From: Jaenimonas drosophilae
Taxonomy: Eukaryota > Euglenozoa > Kinetoplastea > Trypanosomatida > Trypanosomatidae
DNA length: 64,000 nt
Direction of reading: 5' to 3'
Assembly: GCA_030849065.1 (NCBI GenBank)
Contig: JASAON010001646.1
Span: 62,001 to 126,000 of the forward strand
The notes beneath the pieces were generated by a model, which saw only the letters and a list, made by a program, of their open reading frames with translations, searched no databases and was not told the origin of the DNA. Positions 36,017-46,436 of the stretch are shown piece by piece. The number at the start of each line of letters is the position of its first letter. Within the stretch, counting starts at the first letter, position 1. Position numbers and translations under genes: made by a program.

Positions 36017-37588
36017 ATGGAAGCTCTGTTTGCTGAGAGGCTTGTAGTGGGCCTCTCACCCGAATGGTCCGCCATCCGCCGTGACTTTGGCCAACTTCTC
36101 CAGATAGCCTATGGAGATGAGCCTCCGCTAGACCTCCCTATGGATGATGGCTGGCATAGCGCAACGGCCACCCCGACCAGCGCAACATCACTTACGAGCG
36201 AGCCTCTTGCAGCCGCGCGTGACGGAAAGGCAGCCGCATTGCTGGCACCCATCCCACCCACGGCTGAGTTGCCACCATTGGTGGAGCTGGAGGAACTGAA
36301 GGAGGAAGCAATTCGGTACGTTCGTGGGGTGGAGCGTGACGAGGAGGACCTCCGCGGATATGTCGGGCTTCAATTCGAAGAATATCGCAAGCGCCGCGCC
36401 ATTGATCAAAAGTGGGAAACGAAGATGGAGTCCATGGCGGAGGAGCTGGCCGATGCACGCCGTCGTGAGATTCCCTTGGAGGTTCGTCAGGCGCTTGAGG
36501 CACTCGGAGTGGAGGAGACCACCATCCGAGAGCAAACCAACCGCGAGCGGCTGGCCTTTGTGGAGTGGGTGGAGCAGAGTACCCCACAGTGGTTGGAGGC
36601 GGTGCACCACCTCGAAGAGGACAGGGTGCGCCGTGAAGCGGAGCGAGCCACCGCACTGGCTGCTGCCAAAGCCGCCTTGGCCGAGGAGCTTGCGGCAGCT
36701 GGCCTCGAAGGGGTTGCTGCAGGGGCCTTGCTACTGGGCATGGAGCCACCAGCCATGGGCTTGGAGGCAGCGCATGATGCCAATGATCCGGCGAGTGAGC
36801 TCCGTCTCAAAGCCATTGCGATGCTGGAGAAGGAGGAAGCCGAGGTGCGCGAGCGACGAGCCACGCAGCTGCAGAGAGTTCGTATTCAAGAAGACCAACT
36901 TCGGGCACAGATTGCTGGTCGAGAAGCACAACGCAAACACCAAGAAGAGGAGCGTGAGGCAGATCGGCAAATGATGTTGGAGCACCTCCAAGCAGAAGAG
37001 CAGCTCCTTCGTGCCCGGATGAGGGAAAAGGAGCAGCAGCAAGAAGCCTTGGCAGAACTGGCACGAGAGCAGGCAGCCAAGGAAAAGGAAGCCCATCGGC
37101 AGCGCCTGTGCGAGGAAGAAGCAGCGATTCGGGCCAGACTTGCTCAGCAGGAGGCAATACGTCAGGAAGAGGCTGCGAGAGTTTCACGGATAGAGGAGCA
37201 GAAGGAAGCCCTTCGCCAAGCTGCCGAGGCGAAGGTCGCGAAGGAGAAGGAAGAACAGTTGGCCTACCTTCGTGAACAAGAAGCCATCTACCAATCCCGA
37301 TGCCGCGCACACGAGCTTGATGAAATCCGGAAGGCTGAGGAGCAACGCCGGCTGCAGTATCGTCCCCCTGTGCCCGCGGTTCCCATGTATGCCCCCGCTC
37401 CACAGCCCACTTATGCCTACATGGCTCCTTCTGCTCCAGCTTACGGCTACCCTGGAGCGAACTACGGCGTACCCGCAGGAGCAATGGTGCACCAGCCACC
37501 TCCACCCGTACCCATGATGATGGCACCCATGATGCATGCGGCGGCTCAACCGACGGCCTACTACCCATACTACCCACCCCCCTCCTAG
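36017..37588 (+). CDS. Coiled-coil protein with Tyr/Pro-rich C-terminal tail
   Basis: 523 residues. N-terminal 100 residues include an Ala/Thr/Pro linker. From about 95 to 450 the protein is Glu/Arg/Ala/Gln-rich, with heptads and long uninterrupted charged helix, especially 275-445 (repeated QEEAARVSRIEEQKEALR-like units), as in microtubule-associated rod proteins. The last 75 residues are a Pro/Tyr/Ala/Met-rich tail (MYAPAPQPTYAYMAPSAPA, ending YYPYYPPPS). Together with the two Tyr/Pro/Gln-rich proteins upstream it suggests a local group with similar tails. No enzymatic motif. A cytoskeletal role is inferred. Confidence 0.8.
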   Translation: MEALFAERLVVGLSPEWSAIRRDFGQLLQIAYGDEPPLDLPMDDGWHSATATPTSATSLTSEPLAAARDGKAAALLAPIPPTAELPPLVELEELKEEAIRYVRGVERDEEDLRGYVGLQFEEYRKRRAIDQKWETKMESMAEELADARRREIPLEVRQALEALGVEETTIREQTNRERLAFVEWVEQSTPQWLEAVHHLEEDRVRREAERATALAAAKAALAEELAAAGLEGVAAGALLLGMEPPAMGLEAAHDANDPASELRLKAIAMLEKEEAEVRERRATQLQRVRIQEDQLRAQIAGREAQRKHQEEEREADRQMMLEHLQAEEQLLRARMREKEQQQEALAELAREQAAKEKEAHRQRLCEEEAAIRARLAQQEAIRQEEAARVSRIEEQKEALRQAAEAKVAKEKEEQLAYLREQEAIYQSRCRAHELDEIRKAEEQRRLQYRPPVPAVPMYAPAPQPTYAYMAPSAPAYGYPGANYGVPAGAMVHQPPPPVPMMMAPMMHAAAQPTAYYPYYPPPS

Positions 37589-38138
37589 GCTTATCTCATC
37601 TCTAGCCTAGCAACGAAGAACGTTGAATATATCTTTGCCCCGCTCCAACGCCCCATATGGAGATTGATTGCTGGCAACAGTGCCTTTTATGAAGGATCTG
37701 CACAAATGTATCAAAGACCCAACTTGTTGTTCCTACTGTCCTTCTTGTTTTTTTTTCTTGTTGTGAAACGTCTAAGGTCCCTACGGCGGTAGTTCATCTT
37801 TTTCCGCGTGTAGCCCACAAGGAACGCCACCTCCGGCGCGTGCGGCTGCCGCTCTCTCCGTACTCCCAACTCAGCACTCATTGTTCCTGTTTCTGGCCCT
37901 ACCCACTGGTGTGACGCTGGAAAGGTGCCGTAAGAACCCCACTTCCCCCCACGCCACGTGTGCGTGCACCCAAACACCAAACAAACAACACATCAAGTCC
38001 ACCTTGACTTCAACGTTGTCACGACCGTCCTCAGCTAAATAGCATCTAATCCGGGTCTTTTCTCTTCACCCTCCCTCGAGTAGATTGGCTCTCCACCGTT
38101 GACATCCAACGTCGAGGACCGCTTCTTCACTCGGTATC
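37589..38138. other. Intergenic
   Basis: Contains a T-run at about 37748-37757 and a C/T-rich stretch 38,056-38,076 with AGs at 38079-38080 and 38082-38083, either of which could be the kinase-gene acceptor. No gene seen. Confidence 0.5.
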
Positions 38139-40571
38139 ATGCCCCCGCGTCGCCAGCGTGTACTCCAGCTGGAGTCCCCTGCCATGGATGATGAGGATGA
38201 AGCTGTACACACTCCGCCCCCTCTCTCTGTCCCGCCCTTGCCCATCAAGCCAGCGCTGCTGCGTTCGCCTCCCCCTACAGATAATCGCAACGTCTCGAAG
38301 GATTGGCTCGCGCCGATTGACAGCGCAAGGCTTCTGCCTAATGGTTTCACCCCGGAGCTGCCAGCAACTCGTGCAGGTGCTGCAGCGTCAGCCCAACACA
38401 TCAGTCCTAAACCAGGACCTTCGGGGTCTGAAGCCAAGGCGGCATCTCCAATGGGAAAGATGCCAAGCCCAGCCACCCACGACGAGGCTCACGCCTTGGC
38501 CGCTGCAGAACTCCCCAACCTTAAGATGGGAGAAGTCCTCGGCAATGGAGCCACCTCCGTCGTTTACAAGGTGCTTGTCTTGGACTCTGCCTCCCAGTTC
38601 CCGACTCTAGTGTGCGCCATGAAGATTCTCCCGCGCCAGCCAGGCAATGAGCGAGCCTTTGAGCGGGAGCAGGTGATCAAGTCGCTTCCTCAGCACGACA
38701 ATTGTCTGCGCTACATCAACTTTTTCACGACCAATCGTTACTACCTCATCCTGATGGAACTCGTGAGCGGAAGCAGCCTCTCCAAGTGGAGGAAAGACTT
38801 GGACCCCTTTGCACCAAACACGGTTCAGCGCTTTGCCCTTGACATCCTCCGTGGGCTGCACCACCTTCACAGCCACGGCATCGTTCACGGGGACATCAAA
38901 GGCGCCAATGTTCTCCTCGCGGAGAATGGAACCTGTAAAATTGCCGACTTTGGCTGTAGTAGCAAGGTTGGCAACGCGAGCTTGCTCTCAGGTACGTTGT
39001 GGTGGATGGCACCAGAGGTGCTACTGCGGCGTGGCCAGTCCGTGAAGTCGGATATTTGGTCTTTTGGCTGTGTGTGCCTGGAAATGATCTCTCCAACTGG
39101 CATGCCGTGGGGTGAGCTTATCAAGATGGGCCCATTGAGTCAAGAGGAGGCCACCAATCTGCTTGTTACCCAAATCCGCTGTGGGCGTTCTCCCGAAGTG
39201 CCCAAAAACATTCCAGATGAACTGGCTGACTTCCTCAGTCTCACCCTGCAGCTTGACGCCAAGAACCGCCCCTCAGCAGAAGAGTTGCTACGGCATCCCT
39301 TCTTCTCCATGGTCTTCGACGACATTGCTGCAGAAACCTTCAATTCGTGCTGTCTTGAGACACGGCGTGCCGCTCCTGGCGGGGATGCTGCCATCGCATC
39401 CATCAATCCCATGGCAGCAATGCAGCATTCCTCCACCGTTGAAGTTCGTTCGGACACCGCCTCCACGCCCATCTCCGCAGCAAAGCCTGCCCATCGCGTG
39501 CTGAACCTGGTCAAGGCAGACCCAAGTCCCTTGGCCACCAACCGCAGTCAACGTAGCGGAGCCACCACCCACCGCAGTGGAGGAACAACCCATCGAAGCC
39601 TCAACAGTGCCGTAGAGGGGAAGCTCAAGACTGCTAGAACCGCAACGTCCTCCAAGCACAGTGCCACCGCTAGCATCGACTCACGAGGCATCACTACGGG
39701 AAGCAATGCACCAACCCCGCGCCGTCGGCTGGCCTCTGCTACCACGGCAGACGCTCGAACACGAGCTGCGGCGGCGGCGGCTGTGGCATCACGGCCCCTT
39801 ACTCTCAAGGCAGAGACCACCCCTAAACGACCCACCGCCTCGTCGGCCACCGCGTCGCGCTACCACAGCAGCTCACGCTGGGCAGGAGAGTCGTCCTCTC
39901 ACAATGGCATCTCCCCAACCAAGTCCAAGAGCCCCAGTGGTCCCACCCTAGCCTACTACCGAGCCGAGGCGGTGTCGATGGAACCCGCAGCCGTGCTGCC
40001 GGCCTCGTCCAGCACTCAGCCTCCTCGGTCAGCCTCTCCCATGCCGCACGAAGTGGGCACGACCTCCACTTCCCCTCGTCGAAGCTACTCCATCAGCGAG
40101 GACAGCCCAGCCCTCGTGGTCGATACGCGACGTGCTGCCGTCCCCCACGCACACATGGCCGCTGCTCCATCCCGCCTCGCAAGCTCCCCGCCGCCTACAT
40201 CCCCAGAGGTGCCCCATCCATGGTCGCGAGAAGACCCATCTCCCTCCCCCGGTGGCTCCAAATCAACCAGCCCCCCAACCTCCCTCCCTCCGCGCATCTC
40301 TCAGTGGTCCGCACAGAATGGGGCCCCACGAGTGCCCACCAGCCGCCCCCGACTCAGCCTCGTACGTGGGGCTCCCCCACGCGAGGCTCGCCGGGCGAAG
40401 CCACAGACGATGATGAGAGACAGCGATTCCGATAGCGACACCGCCGTCTCGATGAAGGGCGTTCGCCGGGATCGTCGGAGTTGGCGAGATGGCGCCACGG
40501 TTGGGCGAGCTCAATGCCGGCAACTCCAGCTGGTGGAACCCGGTGCACCGAGCTGTCCAATGAAGTCCTAG
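38139..40571 (+). CDS. STE11 (MAP kinase kinase kinase-like) Ser/Thr protein kinase
   Basis: 810 residues. The kinase domain spans about 129-390: glycine loop LGNGATSVVYKV (134-145), ATP-binding K162 in CAMKIL, catalytic loop VHGDIKGANVLL with D252, DFG at 270-272, activation segment GTLWWMAPEV (APE 291-293) and SDIWSFGCVCLEM. The KGAN after the catalytic Asp and the WWMAPEV motif indicate the STE11/MEKK group. The usual HRD is HGD, so it lacks the Arg that contacts a phosphorylated activation loop. A 128-residue Pro-rich N-terminus and a 420-residue Ser/Thr/Pro/Arg-rich C-terminus, with TTHRSGGTTHRS repeats, are probably disordered and could hold regulatory phosphosites. Probably active; targets unknown. 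Confidence 0.9.
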   Translation: MPPRRQRVLQLESPAMDDEDEAVHTPPPLSVPPLPIKPALLRSPPPTDNRNVSKDWLAPIDSARLLPNGFTPELPATRAGAAASAQHISPKPGPSGSEAKAASPMGKMPSPATHDEAHALAAAELPNLKMGEVLGNGATSVVYKVLVLDSASQFPTLVCAMKILPRQPGNERAFEREQVIKSLPQHDNCLRYINFFTTNRYYLILMELVSGSSLSKWRKDLDPFAPNTVQRFALDILRGLHHLHSHGIVHGDIKGANVLLAENGTCKIADFGCSSKVGNASLLSGTLWWMAPEVLLRRGQSVKSDIWSFGCVCLEMISPTGMPWGELIKMGPLSQEEATNLLVTQIRCGRSPEVPKNIPDELADFLSLTLQLDAKNRPSAEELLRHPFFSMVFDDIAAETFNSCCLETRRAAPGGDAAIASINPMAAMQHSSTVEVRSDTASTPISAAKPAHRVLNLVKADPSPLATNRSQRSGATTHRSGGTTHRSLNSAVEGKLKTARTATSSKHSATASIDSRGITTGSNAPTPRRRLASATTADARTRAAAAAAVASRPLTLKAETTPKRPTASSATASRYHSSSRWAGESSSHNGISPTKSKSPSGPTLAYYRAEAVSMEPAAVLPASSSTQPPRSASPMPHEVGTTSTSPRRSYSISEDSPALVVDTRRAAVPHAHMAAAPSRLASSPPPTSPEVPHPWSREDPSPSPGGSKSTSPPTSLPPRISQWSAQNGAPRVPTSRPRLSLVRGAPPREARRAKPQTMMRDSDSDSDTAVSMKGVRRDRRSWRDGATVGRAQCRQLQLVEPGAPSCPMKS

Positions 40572-41247
40572 AGCTCGTGAGAGACAACCGCAACGACACA
40601 GATCTTTGGTGTTGAGGTGTCTTCTCTCCTCTGCTCACTCATGTGGGTCGTGGTGATTCCAATACCGCTCTGGACTGTGGAGTGCCGAAGAGGCTGCAGT
40701 GGCTCAGTTTTAGAGGGCCGCTTACACCCACCCCTTCGTCCTTCTACGCTGGCGGGCAAGGTTGTATCATTGGCAGCACACTATCATCAAAACAAGACAC
40801 AAGTTTTGGGGTGCGTCAGCGGATTCACGCACTCACACTGAGTGGTATCCTCTGCTAGAGTCCCCTTTTGCACCATCACTCCCTTTTTCTTCATCCAAGC
40901 ACAACCACTACTACAAGCACATTTTTCTCTCTTCTATATATTGTGTGCTCTTGTTTGATTATTCACCCACCCATGCGCACACAAATCACCACTGTGGTCA
41001 TTTGCTCACCATTTCCATCACCCAATTACGTGTTCTACTACCACTTCGCCAAGATTGGTGACGATATTGGGAGGAGGAGGAGGAGGTACTACTACTTCAA
41101 GAGAGGAGTGTCCTTCTTCGATCTTGATGACCACTATGCACTCCCACGTTCCAACATGCACCTCCACACAACATTCCCCTTTCTTTTTCTTCACTTCTTC
41201 TCTATTTGCACCCATTCACGTCTCAGCACCGACACTCATCCTAACCG
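40572..41247. other. Intergenic; 5' region of first P0 gene
   Basis: C/T-rich from about 41,170 with AG at 41225-41226; this leaves a 21-base 5' UTR for the first P0 copy. No further gene seen. Confidence 0.55.
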
Positions 41248-42222
41248 ATGCCGTCTATCACCCCCGCCAAGCAGGAGTATGAGGAGCGCCTCAACAACTG
41301 CTTCACCAAGTACAGCAAGGTGCTGTTCGTGGGCATGGAGAACGTTCGCTCTCAGCAGGTTCACGACGTCCGTGCCGCTCTCCGCGGTAAGGCCGAGTTT
41401 GTGATGGGCAAGAAGACCCTTCAGGCCAAGATCGTCGAGAAGCGCTCCAACGCCAAGAACGCGTCCGAGGACAGCAAGCAGTTCCACGATGCCTGCGAGA
41501 GCCACGCTCTCCTTCGCGGTAACTCCGGCCTCATCTTCACCAACGAGGAGGCCAGCGTCATCATGGACATCCTTGAGGGCTTCCGTGTGAAGGCCCCCGC
41601 CCGTGTTGGCGCCATCGCCCCCTGCGACGTCGTCGTGCCCGCTGGCAACACCGGTATGGAGCCCACCCAGACCTCCTTCTTCCAGGCCCTCAACATCGCC
41701 ACGAAGATTTCCAAGGGTACGGTGGAGATCATCTCCGACAAGAAGGTCCTGACCGTTGGCGACAAGGTGGACAACTCCACGGCCACCCTGCTCCAGAAGC
41801 TCGGCATCAGCCCCTTCTTCTACCAGGCTGAGGTGCTCTCTGTCTGGGACCGCGGTGTTCTCTTCACCAAGGACGACCTCAAGACCACCGACGACGTGGT
41901 TGAGCAGTTCATCCTTGAGGGTATCAGCAACATCTCCGCCATGTCCCTCGGCGCTGGCATCCCCACGGCCGCCACCATCGGACCCATGGTCATGGATGCC
42001 TTCAAGACCCTGCTCGGTGCCTCCATCGCCACCTCTTACGTGTTCCCCGAGTTCAACGGTGCTGAGATCCGTGAGGGCGCCATCAACGGTACCCTCGCTG
42101 GTGCTGCCGCCGCTGCTCCCGCCGAGGCTGCCGCTGCCCCCGCTGGTGCTGGCAAGAAGGCCGAGGCCAAGAAGGAGGAGTCTGAGGAGGACGACGACGA
42201 CCTGATGGGCGGTCTCTTCTAA
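41248..42222 (+). CDS. RPP0: 60S acidic ribosomal protein P0, copy 1
   Basis: 324 residues. P0 (uL10) anchors the P1/P2 stalk on 28S rRNA and belongs to the GTPase-associated centre. Visible: N-terminal uL10 rRNA-binding region ([33 protein letters not shown]), the eukaryotic insertion ([16 protein letters not shown]), an Ala-rich hinge (287-306) and the acidic C-terminus [15 protein letters not shown]. That ending lacks the eukaryotic SDDDMGFGLFD consensus; the divergent ending is a known kinetoplastid P0 trait. GC-rich third positions fit high expression. Identical in protein to copy 2, 365 bases downstream. Confidence 0.97.
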   Translation: MPSITPAKQEYEERLNNCFTKYSKVLFVGMENVRSQQVHDVRAALRGKAEFVMGKKTLQAKIVEKRSNAKNASEDSKQFHDACESHALLRGNSGLIFTNEEASVIMDILEGFRVKAPARVGAIAPCDVVVPAGNTGMEPTQTSFFQALNIATKISKGTVEIISDKKVLTVGDKVDNSTATLLQKLGISPFFYQAEVLSVWDRGVLFTKDDLKTTDDVVEQFILEGISNISAMSLGAGIPTAATIGPMVMDAFKTLLGASIATSYVFPEFNGAEIREGAINGTLAGAAAAAPAEAAAAPAGAGKKAEAKKEESEEDDDDLMGGLF

Positions 42223-42586
42223 GCTTGATGGCTTTGGTGCATAGACGCCACTCTCTCTCTCTCTTGGGCGGAGACGCTCGGTGAGGTGAGGTGAGTATGG
42301 TGCGGTTCTCTGAATTCTGTCATTTTCTGATTTACCACCAAAATATCATCCATGCTCAGCGTGCCGTGCACGCATCTTCTGTGTGTCGTATGGGGAAGGG
42401 GATGGAGGGACGTAGTTGGGGAGGACCTTCGTGGGTTCTTCCCCTCTACATCACAGTCAGTGACTGGCCCCTATCCTTTCCCGTGTTGTACGTGTGTGTT
42501 GTCTATTCAAGCAATGCTCTCTCTCTCTTCTGCTCCGTCTCTTCCTATTCAACACACGTCTATAGTGGCAGATTGATTTCTGACCG
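42223..42586. other. P0 intergenic spacer
   Basis: CT dinucleotide run at 42250-42264 just after copy 1, a second C/T-rich stretch about 42,510-42,550, and acceptor AG at 42564-42565 (21-base 5' UTR, the same length as for copy 1). Sequence is unrelated to the region upstream of copy 1 except for the last four bases before the ATG. Confidence 0.6.
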
Positions 42587-43561
42587 ATGCCGTCTATCAC
42601 CCCCGCCAAGCAGGAGTATGAGGAGCGCCTCAACAACTGCTTCACCAAGTACAGCAAGGTGCTGTTCGTGGGCATGGAGAACGTTCGCTCTCAGCAGGTT
42701 CACGACGTCCGTGCCGCTCTCCGCGGTAAGGCCGAGTTTGTGATGGGCAAGAAGACCCTTCAGGCCAAGATCGTCGAGAAGCGCTCCAACGCCAAGAACG
42801 CGTCCGAGGACAGCAAGCAGTTCCACGATGCCTGCGAGAGCCACGCTCTCCTTCGCGGTAACTCCGGCCTCATCTTCACCAACGAGGAGGCCAGCGTCAT
42901 CATGGACATCCTTGAGGGCTTCCGTGTGAAGGCCCCCGCCCGTGTTGGCGCCATCGCCCCCTGCGACGTCGTCGTGCCCGCTGGCAACACCGGTATGGAG
43001 CCCACCCAGACCTCCTTCTTCCAGGCCCTCAACATCGCCACGAAGATTTCCAAGGGTACGGTGGAGATCATCTCCGACAAGAAGGTCCTGACCGTTGGCG
43101 ACAAGGTGGACAACTCCACGGCCACCCTGCTCCAGAAGCTCGGCATCAGCCCCTTCTTCTACCAGGCTGAGGTGCTCTCTGTCTGGGACCGCGGTGTTCT
43201 CTTCACCAAGGACGACCTCAAGACCACCGACGACGTGGTTGAGCAGTTCATCCTTGAGGGTATCAGCAACATCTCCGCCATGTCCCTCGGCGCTGGCATC
43301 CCCACGGCCGCCACCATCGGACCCATGGTCATGGATGCCTTCAAGACCCTGCTCGGTGCCTCCATCGCCACCTCTTACGTGTTCCCCGAGTTCAACGGTG
43401 CTGAGATCCGTGAGGGCGCCATCAACGGTACCCTCGCTGGTGCTGCCGCCGCTGCTCCCGCCGAGGCTGCCGCTGCCCCCGCTGGTGCTGGCAAGAAGGC
43501 CGAGGCCAAGAAGGAGGAGTCTGAGGAGGACGACGACGACCTGATGGGCGGTCTCTTCTAA
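42587..43561 (+). CDS. RPP0: 60S acidic ribosomal protein P0, copy 2
   Basis: 324 residues, the same protein as copy 1; the nucleotide sequence also appears identical, since the overlapping frames on both strands give the same translations. The shared block runs from four bases before the ATG to twelve bases after the stop codon, after which the flanks are unrelated. This indicates a duplication kept uniform by gene conversion or strong codon selection, and it argues against an assembly artefact. Function as for copy 1. Different 3' flanks could give the copies different stability or timing of expression. Confidence 0.97.
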   Translation: MPSITPAKQEYEERLNNCFTKYSKVLFVGMENVRSQQVHDVRAALRGKAEFVMGKKTLQAKIVEKRSNAKNASEDSKQFHDACESHALLRGNSGLIFTNEEASVIMDILEGFRVKAPARVGAIAPCDVVVPAGNTGMEPTQTSFFQALNIATKISKGTVEIISDKKVLTVGDKVDNSTATLLQKLGISPFFYQAEVLSVWDRGVLFTKDDLKTTDDVVEQFILEGISNISAMSLGAGIPTAATIGPMVMDAFKTLLGASIATSYVFPEFNGAEIREGAINGTLAGAAAAAPAEAAAAPAGAGKKAEAKKEESEEDDDDLMGGLF

Positions 43562-43923
43562 GCTTGATGGCTTGGGTTGCGAGACACGAATCAGAATTCA
43601 GTATTTTCTGTCCTGTTTGGTTTGATCATTTTCGCTAAAAAAAAGACCCTGACGTGCTTCGAGTCTCTGAAGCAGTGAGTGTGATGAAGGGGTGGGCGTG
43701 GTCTCCCCCTCTTGCACACAGTGGAACTGTGCCGTGGTGTGGTTCGCTGATTAGATCGTCATCTTCCTTTTCTTTTCACTTTGCTGCTTTGTTGTAGTTA
43801 CGGAGCTGGCGGCACAAAACCTGGTACCTATCACCGTGTAGAGGAGTTGGACCAATAGCAGCCGTGGTAGTGTGTTGTCCGTTGTGGATCATCGCACTGG
43901 GCTCAGTGTTAAGAGTCGTTGCC
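43562..43923. other. Intergenic
   Basis: 3' flank of P0 copy 2 (short A-run at about 43637-43645), then a pyrimidine tract about 43,764-43,790 with AG at 43796-43797 for the next gene. Confidence 0.5.
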
Positions 43924-44355
43924 ATGCCGAGACTTCTCGTCGTCATCCTGACCTACGATGACCCATCCTGCGGTGGGGCTGCGGATGCATTGGTGGATCA
44001 GCTTCAGAAGGAGGCGAGCGAGGCGGTCGATCCCGAGATGTGCCGTATCTCCGTGAAGGCTCTCACCGTGGCGGAGGGTGGCTCCCATCGAGACGTGCTC
44101 TATGGCGCACTGCAGGACTTCTTCCAGGTGCACCCAGAGGACATCTTCGTCATTAGCCTGTTGAAGGGCCATCAACCTGATGACTACCGCAAGATTCGCG
44201 ATTTGTGTAGTGGGGTGAAGCCCCATGCACTGAGGAATGAGGTCATCACGCACCTGGCCAACTACGAGGACGTTAGCCTCGTCATTCGTAACCTCGTTCG
44301 CCTGGTGCTGGTAGAGATGGCCAACAACGCAGGCAACAAGGCGGCACGACCGTAG
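43924..44355 (+). CDS. Small conserved-looking protein, unknown function
   Basis: 143 residues from the ATG at 43924; upstream extension uses GTG only. Predicted alternating strand/helix: LLVVILTYDD (strand), a long helix ADALVDQLQKEA, strand ISVKALTV, helix DVLYGALQDFFQ, strand DIFVISLLKG, and two helices to the end. A small alpha/beta fold is likely, but no nucleotide-binding or catalytic motif is visible. The acceptor AG at 43796-43797 gives a 5' UTR near 126 bases. No family recognised. Confidence 0.7.
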   Translation: MPRLLVVILTYDDPSCGGAADALVDQLQKEASEAVDPEMCRISVKALTVAEGGSHRDVLYGALQDFFQVHPEDIFVISLLKGHQPDDYRKIRDLCSGVKPHALRNEVITHLANYEDVSLVIRNLVRLVLVEMANNAGNKAARP

Positions 44356-44533
44356 TTAGAGGTACGTTGCACCCGCACAAACAACAACAACAGTTCTTGA
44401 GCTGGTGTAGATGGAAGTGTGTGTCCATCAGCTTCAGCAGTCTTTCGCTCTAGCCACTTCAATGCCAATTGCAATCTTCTTCCTCTCCCCCCCCCCCCTT
44501 TGTCGTGGCGCTGTTCTAAGTTAGATCATTCCT

Positions 44534-45760
44534 ATGCCGCCTGTGGCAAAGGAGGCGGTGGCTCGGCCCGCCACGCCAATGGACAAGTGGATTGCTCGTG
44601 CATCGGCAGAGTCATATGTGAAGGAGGTGAACGACACGTGGGTGGCCGAGACCGGCGTGTTGTGCGTAGCCTCTGTGAATCCGTGGTATGACGATGGAGT
44701 TACCTTTGATTGGTCCCTGCTGCATCGCCGTCTGAAGCAGAGCGACGGTGGAGCTCCTCGCAGATCGAGCGACGAAATGTTGGAAGGCATTCACGCACTC
44801 TACAAGTATGGCATAGGTCGCATTAAGCGGTGCCGAGAGGATGGATGTCTCTGCACCTCCGTCGAGGTTCAGGCCCCATGGCGCATGCAGCCGCTCTCTG
44901 ACCAAGCCCAGCGCTGGAGTGCCTTCTCGGTGCGTGGGGAGGACGTTGAAGAGCCAAAATCGGCTCACACAGGAGCAAGCAGTCTCTACCGATCTACTCA
45001 GGCCAAACTACTTCCTCAGTTCAAGCTCTACGCCTTCACTCACGGGCCGCCAGGGATGCGCACCGTGCGGGATGACATCCTTGGTGTACTCTCCCATGTG
45101 GAACAACAACTACGAGATAGTGGTCTGCTCATTGTGCGTTTCCTTAGCACCTACGTGATTTTTGGGGAAGACTTCACGACACTCATGCATCAAACTGCTG
45201 CCGTCCACAAGGCACTGAAGGAGGCGGGCATGGCGATCGACATGCACGGCTCCTGCTTTTCTCCTCGCCTCGCACAGGAGTGCCCCAGTGGGGAAGGCTG
45301 GAGCTCACTCAACCTTGAAACGATGACCCGTCCAGAGGACGTGGCCCTCTTCGTCACCGACGTCTTCTTCCAGTGGTTGCACGACAGCTACGTCTGGTGT
45401 TGTCTGCCTCCGATTCAAGTGTTTCCAACCATTGCGCCTCCAACAGGCGCCACTACAGCGCCAGAGCCCACGCGAGAAATGGGCACCGAAGACGAGGATG
45501 TCCGCGAGAAACGTCGGAAGTACTTCCAATGGTTTGTGATGGAGCTTCTTGTTCCACGACTCTCCTCCATTGGTCTGACCGCTGGTCATGCGCTCGTGAA
45601 GAATGGTTCACTCTTTCGTCTTGCAGAGGCATACCTGACGGAAAAGCGACGGCCACAGGGCCCACAACGTTGGAGCGTCCTGGATGTCCGCCTCGTCTTG
45701 GCACAGCTCAGTGCCTATGACTTCGAGCCTGCTGAGTTTGTGTCGAAGCGCAGACGTTAG
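44534..45760 (+). CDS. Conserved-looking protein, unknown function
   Basis: 408 residues with mixed secondary structure. Trp-rich segments (VNPWYDDGVTFDWSLLHRRL, EVQAPWRMQPLSDQAQRWS) in the first 140 residues, a central alpha/beta part (LLIVRFLSTYVIFGEDFTTL; FVTDVFFQWLHDSYVW) and a helical C-terminus with KYFQWFVMELLVPRLSSIGL. One acidic Pro/Thr-rich linker lies at about 300-330. No membrane segment, signal or catalytic motif recognised. A 12-base C run (44487-44498) is part of the upstream pyrimidine tract, with AG at 44519-44520 only 14 bases before the ATG. Confidence 0.7.
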   Translation: MPPVAKEAVARPATPMDKWIARASAESYVKEVNDTWVAETGVLCVASVNPWYDDGVTFDWSLLHRRLKQSDGGAPRRSSDEMLEGIHALYKYGIGRIKRCREDGCLCTSVEVQAPWRMQPLSDQAQRWSAFSVRGEDVEEPKSAHTGASSLYRSTQAKLLPQFKLYAFTHGPPGMRTVRDDILGVLSHVEQQLRDSGLLIVRFLSTYVIFGEDFTTLMHQTAAVHKALKEAGMAIDMHGSCFSPRLAQECPSGEGWSSLNLETMTRPEDVALFVTDVFFQWLHDSYVWCCLPPIQVFPTIAPPTGATTAPEPTREMGTEDEDVREKRRKYFQWFVMELLVPRLSSIGLTAGHALVKNGSLFRLAEAYLTEKRRPQGPQRWSVLDVRLVLAQLSAYDFEPAEFVSKRRR

Positions 45761-46436
45761 GAGATAGCTGGTCTCCACGCATGTTGGGTGTGCAACGCAC
45801 GCAGAATACGTGAGTGGGATGAAGGGCATGTATCTGCATTGCTATCAGCTGTCTGGATGATTATTTCAGCCTGCACATGCACATTCCTCTGATGTACTGT
45901 ACGAGCATTCATCGTTGCGTCTTGTGATCCTGCGTCTTGTATGCTGCCCGGTTGTCGTAGCCATCCACTAGTTACCTAGTTGTTTTGTCTGAAGCGTACC
46001 TTACAGCCGTGCCACGACGCCTATCTTCAGTCTGCACACACACACACACAGAGAGAGACACATACACATACCCTCCCTCTGTCTGCTTTCTCTTTCTGGA
46101 GAGGTCAAGTCAAGTGATTCCTTTGATTTTTAACTTACAAATTGAGTGTTTGTTGCCCTCCCTATTTTCCTCGCGTCGTCCGCGTCTCGTTTTGCGTCAG
46201 TGATAGTCCTCCAACAACATCATTGTAGTCGCATACACGCAGAGAACACCTTTCTTCCTCGTTTTCTAGTATTCTCCGTCCTTTTTTCAGAGATCAGAAC
46301 ATCATAACCTGAGGAGTTCCAACCAGCCAACAGTCCTTTATTTGTACACACGCGTGTAGGTTCACAACAACAACGTTCAAGGTCTCAGATTGACCCCCCG
46401 CTCGCGCGTCATATTTTTCGCGTCAATCGCACCATC
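45761..46436. other. Intergenic, 0.68 kb
   Basis: CA repeat at 46035-46050 followed by a GA run, then C/T-rich sequence (46,070-46,280). No gene seen; the acceptor for the downstream kinase gene is not obvious. Confidence 0.5.

Noticed and set aside
41248..43561. P0 duplication as an assembly duplicate
   Set aside because: The spacer and both outer flanks are different sequences, so the two copies are distinct loci.
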